This document shows, piece after piece, positions 35,436-46,526 of a stretch of DNA of 64,000 nucleotides. Numbering within the stretch: the stretch's first letter is position 1; every line of letters starts with the position of its first letter. The notes below the pieces were generated by a model. It did not search any database. It worked only from the letters and a program-made list of their open reading frames with translations, and had not been told where the DNA came from. The DNA comes from Arenicola marina. Lineage: Eukaryota > Annelida > Polychaeta > Arenicolidae. A program made the translations under genes and the position numbers. The stretch covers positions 868,001 to 932,000 of the forward strand of contig OZ025249.1 in assembly GCA_964019135.1 (NCBI GenBank). The letters are read 5' to 3'.

Positions 35436-38335
35436 CATACTTATGACCCCAGCCCTGGCATACGTACGACCATGGACGTGGCATACTTATGATCCTAGTC
35501 CTGGCATATGTACGACCATGGGTGTGGCATACTTATGACCCTATTCCCGGCATATGTACGACCATGGACGTGGCATACTTATGACCCTAGTCCTGGCATA
35601 CGTACGACCATGGACGTGGCATACTTATGACCCTAGTCCTGGCATACGTACGACCATGGGCGTGGCATACTTATGACCCTAGTCCTGGCATACTTTAGAC
35701 CTTAGTCCTGGCATACGTACGACCATGGGCGTGGCATACTTATGACCCTAGTCCTGGCAAACGTACGACCATGGACGTGGCATACCTATGACCCTAGTCC
35801 TGGCATACTTATGACCCCCGCCCTGGCACACTTATGACTCTAGTCCTGGCATACTTATGACTCTAGTCCTGGCATACTTATGACCCTAGTCCTGGCATAC
35901 TTATGACCCTAGTCCTGGCATACTTATGACCCTAGTCCTGGCATACGTATGATCCTAGTCCTGGCATACTTATGACCCTAGTCCTTGCATACTTATGACC
36001 CTAGTCCTGGCATACTTATGACCCTAGTCCTGGCATACGTACGACCATAGACGTGGCATACTTATGACCCTAGTCCTGGCAAACATACGACCATGGACGT
36101 GGCATACTTATGACCCTAGTCCTGGCATACTTATGACCCTAGTCCTGGCATACTTATGACCCTAGTCCTGGCATACTTATGGCCCCCGCCCTTGGCACAC
36201 TTATGACTCTAGTCCTGGCATACTTATGACCCCCGCCCTGGCACACTTATGACCCTAGTCCTGGCATACTTATGACCCTAGTCCTGGCATACTTATGGCC
36301 CCCGCCCTTGGCACACTTATGACTCTAGTCCTGGCATACTTATGACCCCCGCCCTGGCACACTTATGACCCTAGTCCTGGCATACTTATGACCCTAGTCC
36401 TGGCATACTTATGACCCTAGTCCTGGCATACTTATGACCCTAGTCCTGGCATACTTATGACCCTAGTCCTGGCATACGTATGATCCTAGTCCTGGCATAC
36501 TTATGACCCTAGTCCTGGCATACTTATGACCCTAGTCCTGGCATACTTATGACCCTAGTCCTGGCATACTTATGACACTAGTCCTGGCATATTTATGACC
36601 CTATTCCTGGCATACTTATGACCCTAGTCCTGGCATACGTATGATCCTAGTCCTGGCATACTCATGACCGTAGTCCTAGCATACTTATGACCCACGTCCT
36701 GGCATACTTATGACCCTAGTCCTGGCATACTTATGACCCTAGTCCTAGCATAGTTATGACCCTAGTCCAGGCAGACTTATGACCCTAGTCCTGGCATACT
36801 CATGACCCTAGTCCTGGCATACGTATGATCCTAGTCCTGACATACTCATGACCCTAGCGGTAGCATACTTATGACCCTATTCCTGGCATACTTATGACCC
36901 CAGTCCTGGCATACTTATGACCCTAGTTCTAGCATAGTTATGACCCTAGTCCTGGCATACTTATGACCCCCGCCCTGGCAGACTTATGACCCTAGTCCTG
37001 GCATACTCATGACTCTAGCCCTGGCATACTCATGACCCTAGTCCTGGCATACGTATGATCCTAGTCCTGACATACTCATGACCCTAGCGGTAGCATACTT
37101 ATGACCCTATTCCTGGCATACTTATGACCCCAGTCCTGGCATACTTATGACCCTAGTTCTAGCATAGTTATGACCCTAGTCCTGGCATACTTATGACCCC
37201 CGCCCTGGCAGACTTATGACCCTAGTCCTGGCATACTCATGACTCTAGCCCTGGCATATTTATGACCCCCGCCCTGGCACACTTATGACCCTAGTCCTGG
37301 CATACTTATGACCCTAGTCCTGGCATACTTATGGCCCCCGCCCTTGGCACACTTATGACTCTAGTCCTGGCATACTTATGACCCCCGCCCTGGCACACTT
37401 ATGACCCTAGTCCTGGCATACTTATGACCCTAGTCCTGGCATACTTATGACCCTAGTCCTGGCATACTTATGACCCTAGTCCTGGCATACTTATGACCCT
37501 AGTCCTGGCATACGTATGATCCTAGTCCTGGCATACTTATGACCCTAGTCCTGGCATACTTATGACCCTAGTCCTGGCATACTTATGACCCTAGTCCTGG
37601 CATACTTATGACACTAGTCCTGGCATAATTATGACCCTATTCCTGGCATACTTATGACCCTAGTCCTGGCATACGTATGATCCTAGTCCTGGCATACTCA
37701 TGACCGTAGTCCTAGCATACTTATGACCCACGTCCTGGCATACTTATGACCCTAGTCCTGGCATACTTATGACCCTAGTCCTAGCATAGTTATGACCCTA
37801 GTCCAGGCAGACTTATGACCCTAGTCCTGGCATACTCATGACCCTAGTCCTGGCATACGTATGATCCTAGTCCTGACATACTCATGACCCTAGCGGTAGC
37901 ATACTTATGACCCTATTCCTGGCATACTTATGACCCCAGTCCTGGCATACTTATGACCCTAGTTCTAGCATAGTTATGACCCTAGTCCTGGCATACTTAT
38001 GACCCCCGCCCTGGCAGACTTATGACCCTAGTCCTGGCATACTCATGACTCTAGCCCTGGCATACTCATGACCCTAGTCCTGGCATACGTATGATCCTAG
38101 TCCTGACATACTCATGACCCTAGCGGTAGCATACTTATGACCCTATTCCTGGCATACTTATGACCCCAGTCCTGGCATACTTATGACCCTAGTTCTAGCA
38201 TAGTTATGACCCTAGTCCTGGCATACTTATGACCCCCGCCCTGGCAGACTTATGACCCTAGTCCTGGCATACTCATGACTCTAGCCCTGGCATATTTATG
38301 ACCTAGTCCTGGCATACTTATGACCCTAGTCTTGT
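35436..38335. repeat. Minisatellite, 23-bp unit, type 2, with about 1,036-bp higher-order repeat
   Basis: About 126 copies with the core CATACTTATGACCCTAGTCC. Marker units recur at an offset of 1,036 bp (for example ATGGCCCCCGCCCTTGGCAC at 36295 and 37331), and the block with CTAGCGGTAGCATACTTATG occurs near 36853, 37090, 37890 and 38120. This shows duplications of hundreds of bases on top of the 23-bp period. Confidence 0.95.
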
Positions 38336-38379
38336 CGTGCTTGCGATCTAAGTCTTGCTCGTGGCCCTAGTCTTGCTTT

Positions 38380-38732
38380 CTGACTCCATCATGCCATACC
38401 GAGCCAGCCTCCATCATGCCATAAAGAGCCAGTATCCATCATGTCATACCGAGCCAGTCTCCATCATGTCATACCGAGCCAGCCTCCCTCATGCCACACC
38501 GAGCCATTATCCATCATATCATACCGAGCCAGTATCCATCATGTCATAGAGAGCCAGTCTCCATCATGTCATACCGCGCCAGTCTCGACCTTGGCATACT
38601 GAGCCAGCCTCCATCATACCATACAGAGCCAGTCTCCATTATGTCATACAGAGCCAGTCTCCGTCATGTCATACCGAGCCAATCTCCATCATGTTATACC
38701 GAGTCATTTTCTATCATGTCATACAGAGCCAG
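38380..38732. repeat. Minisatellite, 25-bp unit (left part, split by a LINE)
   Basis: About 14 copies with the core ATACCGAGCCAGTCTCCATC. The same array resumes at 40893 after the inserted LINE. Confidence 0.94.
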
Positions 38733-40892
38733 ATTCAGATTCAGATTCAAAATCATTTATTCGTCAAAGCGATAATATTTAATACATAGATGATCATAGA
38801 TGAAAGATAAACATCACTTTAACACAGGAGACTCAGACTAAGGTTGAACACCGCTCTCGTCTGAGCCACCTGGAGTTGTTGTAACATAGACGAATGATAT
38901 AACTGGAACTCAAACAGTGAGAAAAGCACGAGATTTTCTATTATATGTTACTTACAAATTGGGAGTTGTGAGAGGGCTGACGTTGGGGGTGGGGCGGGGA
39001 GGGGGGGGGGGGCGGGCGGGCGCGGGGGAGCGGTCGCGGTGGAGGGGAGGGGCGAGGCGGAGGGGCTAGTTTTATTTCTGACATGTATGGCAATTCAAAA
39101 GACTACAATGGTCAGAATAATTGCTTATGATATTATCTTTGATATACTTTGAGAATCCTATCAGGCTGTGCGTATTGATCTTATCTAAAATTATTGCAGG
39201 TTCGGTATTTACAATTTCAATTAGGCAATGTCTAATGCATTTCTTCGCATAATCATGGTAAACTCTACTTGTATGAGCATAATCCTTATATCTTGTATTA
39301 TGTGAGTGTATTTCGTAGGCACGTGTTATGGGGATCTGTGAGAAGTACGTGGGGAGATTATTATTTTTTAATTTATGATAGAACTTTAATTTTTGTAAAC
39401 GGTGAATATCTTCCAGTTTTAGTAGGTTTAGCTGTTTGAAAAGGGGCTCGCTGTGAGCCTTAAAATTGCTCAGCGATATAATTCTTACTGCCCTTTTCTG
39501 TAGTTTATATATTCGTTCTCCACAGTAACCCCAAGCTAGTATGCCGTAGTTTATGTACGGGAGAATGAGGGAATTGTATATAGTTAAAAGTATTTGGGCA
39601 GAGTATATTTGAGTCTATTCAATATTCCCAGGACCTTTGAGATTTTAATGCAGATCTTGTCAACATGACTATGCCACTTCATATTCTTGGTAATTGTGAA
39701 ACCCAGCATGTTGAATTCATCTACGCATTCAACTTTTACATCATTTATTACAATATCTGGCAACTGCAGTTTCTTGCCAGGCATATGGAAGACCATGAAT
39801 TTACTCTTACTAGGATTTAATGACAGTCTACTGGCATTTAACCATTTGCTTATATTACTTAGTTCATCGTTTAATAAGGCACTGGAGGATGCTGATGTAT
39901 CAGTTTGTACTGGGCTTAAGGTACCTATCAGAGTAGTGTCATCTGCATACAATATAAAATGAAAGTAGTCGCTGGCCGACGTGATATCATTCATGTAAAT
40001 GATAAAAAGAAGCGGACCCAGTATTGAACCTTGGGGGACTCTTGTTGTTAAATGGGCCAACTCGGAGCCATAGTTATCAATTTCAACATATTGTTTACGA
40101 TTCGGTTAAATAATTCTTTAGCACTTCTAGAGCCATGTCACGTATGCCATAATGGCTCAATTTATAAATCAATATTTTGTGATCTATTGTGTCAAAGGCT
40201 TTAGATAGGTCTAGGAAAATATTGAACGGAGTTTTTCCATTATCCATATATTGCATAGTTCGATCAATTAGTTCAAGATTAGCTAATTCTGTAGAATGTT
40301 TTAATCTAAATCCGTATTGACTATTATTGAAGAGATTATGTTGCTGGAAGTGTTTAAGAATTTGATTTGCTAATGCCTTTTCAAATACCTTGGATATTGC
40401 TGGTAATAATGATATTGGTCTATAGTTGTTGAATGAAGTTACGTCACCATTTTTATAAACGGGAGTTACTTTGGCTATCTTTAACTTATCAGGAAAAGTC
40501 CCAGTTGTGAGTGTTTGATTAATTATCAGCGATAAGGTTCGAGTTAATTCTGGCTTAATCACTTTGAGAAGTTTAACCGAGATGCCGTCACGACCACAGC
40601 TGGGTTTGGGTTTCAGTTTATCAATTATATCTCCTATTTCGTTTGGATCGGTTAACGTAAATTGCAAGGTATCTGGGCTTGGGTTTTTTAAGTATGCCTT
40701 AAACTGGTCACCTGAGTTAGTAAGTTCTTCAGCAAGGTTGGGACCAATATTAGCAAAAAAATCATTAAATTTAGTGGCTATGTCTTGCTTATCAGAGATT
40801 GTTCTGCCATCTACCTTAAATATACCTAGGCCATTCCCTTTTGTCTTTTTGCGATTTAACACCTCTGTAAGTGCTGCCCAAGTTTGCTTGGT
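38733..40892 (-). mobile_element. CR1/Jockey-type LINE, 5'-truncated, inserted in a minisatellite
   Basis: About 2.16 kb on the minus strand. The 3' end is AATAAATGATTTTGAATCTG with a short TGAATC repeat, typical of CR1/L2/Jockey-group tails rather than poly-A. The 5' end is truncated between endonuclease and reverse transcriptase (begins near TKQTWAALTEVLNRKK). Both flanks are the same 25-bp array, so insertion came after the array existed. A target duplication (perhaps AGCCAG) cannot be told from the repeat itself. The exact clade is not determined. Confidence 0.9.
39072..40892 (-). pseudogene. Reverse transcriptase ORF of the CR1/Jockey-type LINE, degraded
   Basis: Order on the minus strand: linker KFNDFFANIGPNLAEEL; CGRDGISVKLLK; VTPVYKNGDVTSFNNYRPIS; SQYGFRLKHSTELA; IFLDLSKAFDTIDHKILIYK; VPQGSILGPLLFIIYMND; intact FILYADDTTLIG; WLNASRLSLNPSKSKFM; and a C-terminal region with LPYINYGILAWGYCGERIYK ending CHTCQK at a TAA (39072-39074). 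DLSKAFDTIDH and YADD are typical of the CR1/L2/Jockey group. Two frameshifts (near 40108 and 39587) break it. The 5' part with the endonuclease is absent. The 3' UTR (38733-39071) holds a long C-rich tract on the element strand. Confidence 0.92.
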
Positions 40893-41275
40893 AGCCAGTA
40901 TTTATCATGTCATACAGAGCCAGCCTCCATGATGCCATACCGAGCCAGTCGCCATCATGTCATACCGAGCCAGTCAACATCATGTCATACCGAGCCAGTC
41001 GCCATCATGTCATACAGAGCCAAACTCTATCATGCCATACAGAGCCAGAATCCATCATGTCATACCGAGCCAGTCTCCTTCATGTTATACCGAGTCATTT
41101 TCCATCATGTCATACAGAGCCAGTACTTATCATGTCATACCGAGCCAGTCTCCATCATGTCATACCGAGCCAGTCTCCATCAGGCCATACAGAGCCAGTC
41201 TCCATCAGGCCATACAGAGCCAGTCTCCATCAGGCCATACCGAGCCAGTCTCCATCAGGCCATACAGAGCCATGC
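40893..41275. repeat. Minisatellite, 25-bp unit (right part)
   Basis: About 15 copies with the core ATACCGAGCCAGTCTCCATC, continuing the array split by the LINE. The last units have ATCAGGCCATAC in place of ATCATGTCATAC. Confidence 0.94.
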
Positions 41276-41639
41276 CACTTCTTCTGTCGGTTCAAAGATA
41301 GATTGCTCTGTGACAATCTGTGTACTCAGACGTTGGTTACTGAAGTTTCGAGCTATCAACAACTACGTAATAATCATAACCGAGTGGGTTGAAATATTTG
41401 TTACTAGTGGTATGGCGGCAACTAACTCTGCAGGCTTTCTGTTACAGAGGTTGGTTGCTCCGAGTGACATACATAACATCACGCAGTCAATGAATATTCA
41501 GTGGAGAGGCGTGGGGGAGGTCAGACTCAACAGACCTGTGTATTCTGTTTATAACAGTGCTATTAACGTGTGCAGTATGTCCCTCGATGTGTGTCTCGTG
41601 CTGGGCGTCACCTCACCTCTTATATCCCTTGTCTTGCAG
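41276..41639. other. Unique intron sequence before exon E
   Basis: About 365 bp without repeats or recognised elements. It ends in a good polypyrimidine tract and acceptor (cacctcttatatcccttgtc then ttgcag). Confidence 0.6.
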
Positions 41640-41711
41640 TTCGACCTACAGTGGCTCATGCTGCATTGTGACCCGACCAAGCCACAACGCGAAACCTGTG
41701 ATGAGATACCG
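41640..41711 (+). CDS. COL9A1: Collagen alpha-1(IX)-like, exon E (end of NC4/TSPN domain)
   Basis: 72 nt, 24 codons, phase 0 at both ends, between cttgcag and gtcagt. The peptide begins FDLQWLMLHCDPTKPQRETC and ends DEIP, against human [23 protein letters not shown]: the closest match in the window and the basis for choosing collagen IX alpha-1. It holds the third and fourth NC4 cysteines (HCDP, ETC), which in the human domain pair with the two upstream ones. It closes the globular domain. The 28-bp array begins about 10 bases after the donor. Confidence 0.95.
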
Positions 41712-41721
41712 GTCAGTGAAC

Positions 41722-44700
41722 GTTTACCAAAGCCCCTCCCCTACACCCCTTGTGTGCCCCCCCCCCCCCCANNNNNNNNNNNNNNNNNNNNNNNNNNNNN
41801 NNNNNNNNNNNNNNNNNNNNNNNNNNNNNNNNNNNNNNNNNNNNNNNNNNNNNNNNNNNNNNNNNNNNNNNNNNNNNNNNNNNNNNNNNNNNNNNNNNNN
41901 NNNNNNNNNNNNNNNNNNNNNNNNNNNNNNNNNNNNNNNNNNNNNNNNNNNNNNNNNNNNNNNNNNNNNNNCCCCTACACCCTGTGTACCACTCCCCCTA
42001 CACACCCTTTGTACCACCCCCTCCCCTACACTTCCTGTGTGCCACCCCCTTCCCTGCACAACCTGTGTACCACCCCCTCCGCTACAACCTGTGTACCACC
42101 CACTCCCCACACACCCTGCATACCACCCCCTACCCTACACCCTGTGGACAACCCCCTCCCTTACAAGCTGTGTACCACCCCCTCCCCTACACACCCTGTG
42201 TACCACCCCCTCCACTACAACCTGTGTACAACCCCCTCCCCTACACCCTGTGTACAACCCCCTCCCCTACACCCTGTGTACCACCCCCTCCCCTACAACC
42301 TGTGTACCACCCCCCTACAACCTGTATACCACCCCCTTCCCTACATACCCTGTGTACCATCCCCTCCCCTACACACCCTGTGTACCACCCCCTCCCCTAC
42401 AACCTGTGTACCACCCCTCCCCTACACACCCTGTGTACCACCCCCTCCACTACAACCTGTGTACCACCGTCTCCCCTACACCCTGTGTACCACCCCTCCT
42501 ACACACCCTGCGTACCACCCCCTCCCCTACACACCCTGTGTACCACCCCCTCCCCTACACACCCTGTGTACCACCTCCTCCCTTACACACCCTGCGTACC
42601 ACCCCCTCCCCTACACACCCTGCGTACCACCCCCTCCCCTACACACCCTGCGTACCACCCCCTCCCCTACACACCCTTGGTACCACCTCCTCCCTTACAC
42701 ACCCTGCGTACCACCCCCTCCCCTACACACCCTGCGTACCACCCCCTCCCCTACACACCCTGTGTACCACCCCCCCTACACACCCTGTGTACCACCCCCC
42801 CCCCCTACAACCTGTGTACCACCCCCTCCCCTACACCCTGTGTACCACCCCCTCCCCTATACCCTGTGTACCGCCCCTCCCCTACAATCTGTGTACCATC
42901 CCCTCCCCTACACACCCTGTGTACCACCCACTCCCCTACAACCTGTGTACCACCCCCTCCCCTACAACCTGTGTACCACCCCCTCCCGTACACACCCTGT
43001 GTACCACCCCCTCCCCTACACACCCTGTGTACCACCCCCTCCCCTACAACCTGTGTACCACCCCCTCCCCTGAAACCTGCGTACCAGACCCTGCCCTGCA
43101 CACTCTGTGTACCACCCCCCTTCCCTACACACCCTGTGTACCATCCCCTCCCCTACACCCTGTGTACCACCCCCTCCCCTACACACCCTGTGTACCACCC
43201 CCCTACAACCTGTATACCACCCCCTTCCCTACATACCCTGTGTACCATCCCCTCCCCTACACACCCTGTGTACCACCCCCTCCCCTACAACCTGTGTACC
43301 ACCCCCTCCCCTACACACCCTGTGTACCACCCCCTCCACTACAACCTGTGTACCACCGTCTCCCCTACACCCTGTGTACCACCCCTCCTACACACCCTGC
43401 GTACCACCCCCTCCCCTACACACCCTGCGTACCACCCCCTCCCCTACACACCCTGTGTACCACCCCCCCTACACACCCTGTGTACCACCCCCCCCCCTAC
43501 AACCTGTGTACCAGCCCCTCCCCTACACCCTGTGTACCACCCCCTCCCCTATACCCTGTGTACCGCCCCTCCCCTACAATCTGTGTACCATCCCCTCCCC
43601 TACACACCCTGTGTACCACCCACTCCCCTACAACCTGTGTACCACCCCCTCCCCTACAACCTGTGTACCACCCCCTCCCGTACACACCCTGTGTACCACC
43701 CCCTCCCCTACACACCCTGTGTACCACCCCCTCCCCTACAACCTGTGTACCACCCCCTCCCCTGAAACCTGCGTACCAGCCCCTGCCCTGCACACTCTGT
43801 GTACCACCCCCTTCCCTACACACCATGTGTACCATCCCCTCCCCTACACCCTGTGTACCACCCCCTCCCCTACACACCCTGTGTACCACCCCCTCCCCTA
43901 CAACCTGTGTACCACCCCCTCCCCTGAAACCTGCGTACCAGCCCCTGCCCTGCACACTCTGTGTACCACCCCCTTCCCTGCACACTCTGTGTACCACCCC
44001 CTTCCCTACACACCCTGTGTACCATCCCCTCCCCTACACCCTGTGTACCACCCCCTCCCCTACACACCCTGTGTACCACCCCCTCCCATGTACCCCTGCG
44101 TACCATGCCCTCCCGTACACACCTTGTGTACCACCCCTCCCCTACACACCCTGTTTACAATCCCCTACCCTACAACCTGTGTACCACCCCCTCCCCACAC
44201 ATCCTGCGTATCACCCCCTCCCCTACACTCCATGTGTACCACCCCCTACCCTACACCCTGTGTACAACCCCCTCCCTATACAAGCTGTGTCACCCCCTCC
44301 CATACACCCCCTGCGTACCACCCCCTCCCGTACACACCCTGTGTACCACCCCCTCCCCTACACACCCTCTGTACCACACCCTCCCCTACACACCCTGTGT
44401 ACCACCCCCTCCCCTACACACCCTATGTACCACCCCCTCCCCTACATACCCTGTGTACCACCCCCTCCCCTACAACCTGTGTACCACCCCCTCCCCTACA
44501 ACCTGTGTACCACCCCCTCCCCTACAACCTGTGTACCACCCCCTCCCATACACCCCCTGCGTACCACCCCCTCCCCTACACACCCTGTGTACCACCCCCT
44601 CCCCTACACACCCTATGTACCACCCCCTCCCCTACATACCCTGTGTACCACCCCCTCCCCTACAACCTGTGTACCACCCCCTCCCCTAAAACCTGTGTAC

Positions 44701-45735
44701 CACCCCCTCCCCTACAACCTGTGTACCACCCCCTCCCATACACCCCCTGTGTACCACCCCCTCCCATACACACCCTGTGTACCACCCCCTCCCATACACC
44801 CCCTGCGTACCACCCCCTCCCGTACACACCCTGTGTACCACCCCCTCCCCTACACACCCTGTATACCACCGCCTACCCTACACACCCTGTGTACCACGCC
44901 CTCCCCTACACACCCTGTGTACCACCCCCTCCCCTACACACCCTGTGTACCACCCCCTCTCATACACCCCCTGTGTACCACCCCCTCCCCTACACACCCT
45001 GTATACCACCGCCTACCCTACACCCCCTGCGTACCCCCCCCTCCCGTACACAGCCTGTGTACCACCCCCTCCCCGACACACCCTGTGTACCACCCCCTCC
45101 CCTACACACCCTGTGTACCACCCCCTCCCTTACACACCTTGTATACCACCCCCTCCCCTACACCCTGTGTACCACCCCCTCCCCTACACATTCTGCGTAC
45201 TACCCCTCCCCAACACACCCTGTGTACCACCCCCTCCCCTACACACCCTGTGTACCACCTCCTCCCCTACACACCCTGTGTACCACCCCCTCCCCATACA
45301 CACCTTGTGTACCACCCCCTCCCGTACACACCCTATGAACCACCCCCTGCCCTACACACCCTGTATACCACCCCCTCCCTTACACACCCTGTATACCACC
45401 CCCTCCCCATACACACCTTGTGTACCACCCTCTCCCGTACATACCCTATGTACCACCCCCTGCCCTACACACCCTGTATACCACCCCCTCCCCTACACAC
45501 CCTGTGTACCACCTCCTCCCCTACACACCCTGTGTACCACCCCCTCCCCATACACACCTTGTGGACCACCCCCTCCCGTACACACCCTATGTACCACCCC
45601 CTGCCCTACACACCCTGTATACCACCCCCTCCCCTACACACCCTGTGTACCACCCCCTCCCCTACACATTCTGCGTACCACCCTCCCCTACACACCCGGT
45701 GTACCCCCCGCCCCCTACCCACCCTGTCTACCACG
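41722..45735. repeat. Minisatellite, 26-28 bp unit, C-rich on +, with N gap
   Basis: About 140 copies with the core CCCTACACACCCTGTGTACC, then ACCCCCTC. Shorter 26-bp units (CTACAACC, CTACACCC) are mixed in. Blocks recur, for example 42300-42500 against about 43200-43400 and 42770-43100 against about 43460-43810. The lack of stops gives a + strand frame of more than 1,400 codons and several others of hundreds. They are Pro/Thr/His/Tyr/Cys-rich, cross the gap and lie in an intron, so I reject them as genes. Confidence 0.95.
41772..41971. other. Assembly gap, exactly 200 N
   Basis: A run of 200 N inside the 28-bp array, 60 bp after the exon E donor. The true array length is unknown here. Confidence 0.98.
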
Positions 45736-46478
45736 AATTATAACTCGAGTATCGTTCTTAACACAATTTTTGAATAATTTGATAAAGATATAAATATATA
45801 TATGGAAAATTGTAGTTTAAGCAGCTTTAAGTGAAATGTCTTAACTGCCTGTTTACGCATCCTGGTAACAACACGGACGTTATGAGGTACACGCATGTTC
45901 ATTCATGGTTTACATTCATTTCAATGATTTCCGCAAAGTATGTTTTTATTTTGATGTGATTTGGGTCTAGCGAAGACCATTTTGTTTTGGTTGGGCATAG
46001 CGCAGCCTATGTTCAAATGTTTGTGTGATTTGGGTCTTAAGTAGCCTACATTCTATCTTTGGGTTGACATGGGTCTAACGCAGTCCATATTCTAATTTTG
46101 GCATGTTTTTGGGTGTAACGCAGCCAATAATAGTTGTTACATGATCTGGGTCTAAAACTGATTTAGAAACATTTTCATTTCTGCAAGATTTGGACGTATA
46201 ACGCGGCCTATATTATAATTTTGATTAACTTGTGTTTTGACGACGTGGGGCTTTACTTTAGTACAGCGTGAAATCATTTGACCTTGCTACATATACTTGC
46301 GGACCGATGTCAGATGTGTTTGGTGCACACCGTTCGCTGTCATGATATGGAGTAACAGATAGGTGCACCCCCCCACCCCACCCCACCCCCTAACTCACTC
46401 TCTGGGGACCGACACCGCGTCTGACCCAGAACAATACCCCAGTTAATAGCTCTAGCATGGCTCCATGTAACATTGCAG
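45736..46478. other. Intron sequence with a decayed repeat
   Basis: AT-rich intron. 45950-46220 holds about five very diverged copies of a unit of about 50 bp (TTTGGGTCTA...CGCAGCCTAT), apparently an old minisatellite no longer homogenised. 46366-46390 is C-rich. It ends in the exon F acceptor aacattgcag. Confidence 0.6.
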
Positions 46479-46526
46479 CTGACGACCTCACGTCCCGTGA
46501 CGCCGACCAGGTCCACGTACGTGGAG
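46479..46526 (+). CDS. COL9A1: Collagen alpha-1(IX)-like, exon F (linker to first triple helix)
   Basis: 48 nt, 16 codons, phase 0 at both ends, between cattgcag and gtaagt: LTTSRPVTPTRSTYVE. Length, phase and position agree with the human linker ARITPSQTTDE that joins NC4 to the first Gly-X-Y helix (VTPTRST against ITPSQTT). The match is short, so the call rests on phase 0, good splice sites and order. No Gly-X-Y exon follows before the window ends, because the next intron is at least 17 kb of 40-bp repeats. The exon end GTGGAG and donor look like the ancestor of the repeat's TGGAGATAGGTC. Confidence 0.72.

Noticed and set aside
41557-45777. Very long + strand open frame (more than 1,400 codons), Pro/Tyr/Cys/His-rich
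   Set aside because: It crosses an N gap, is the translation of a 26-28 bp minisatellite without stops, and lies in the E-F intron of a well supported gene. Several other frames are open too.
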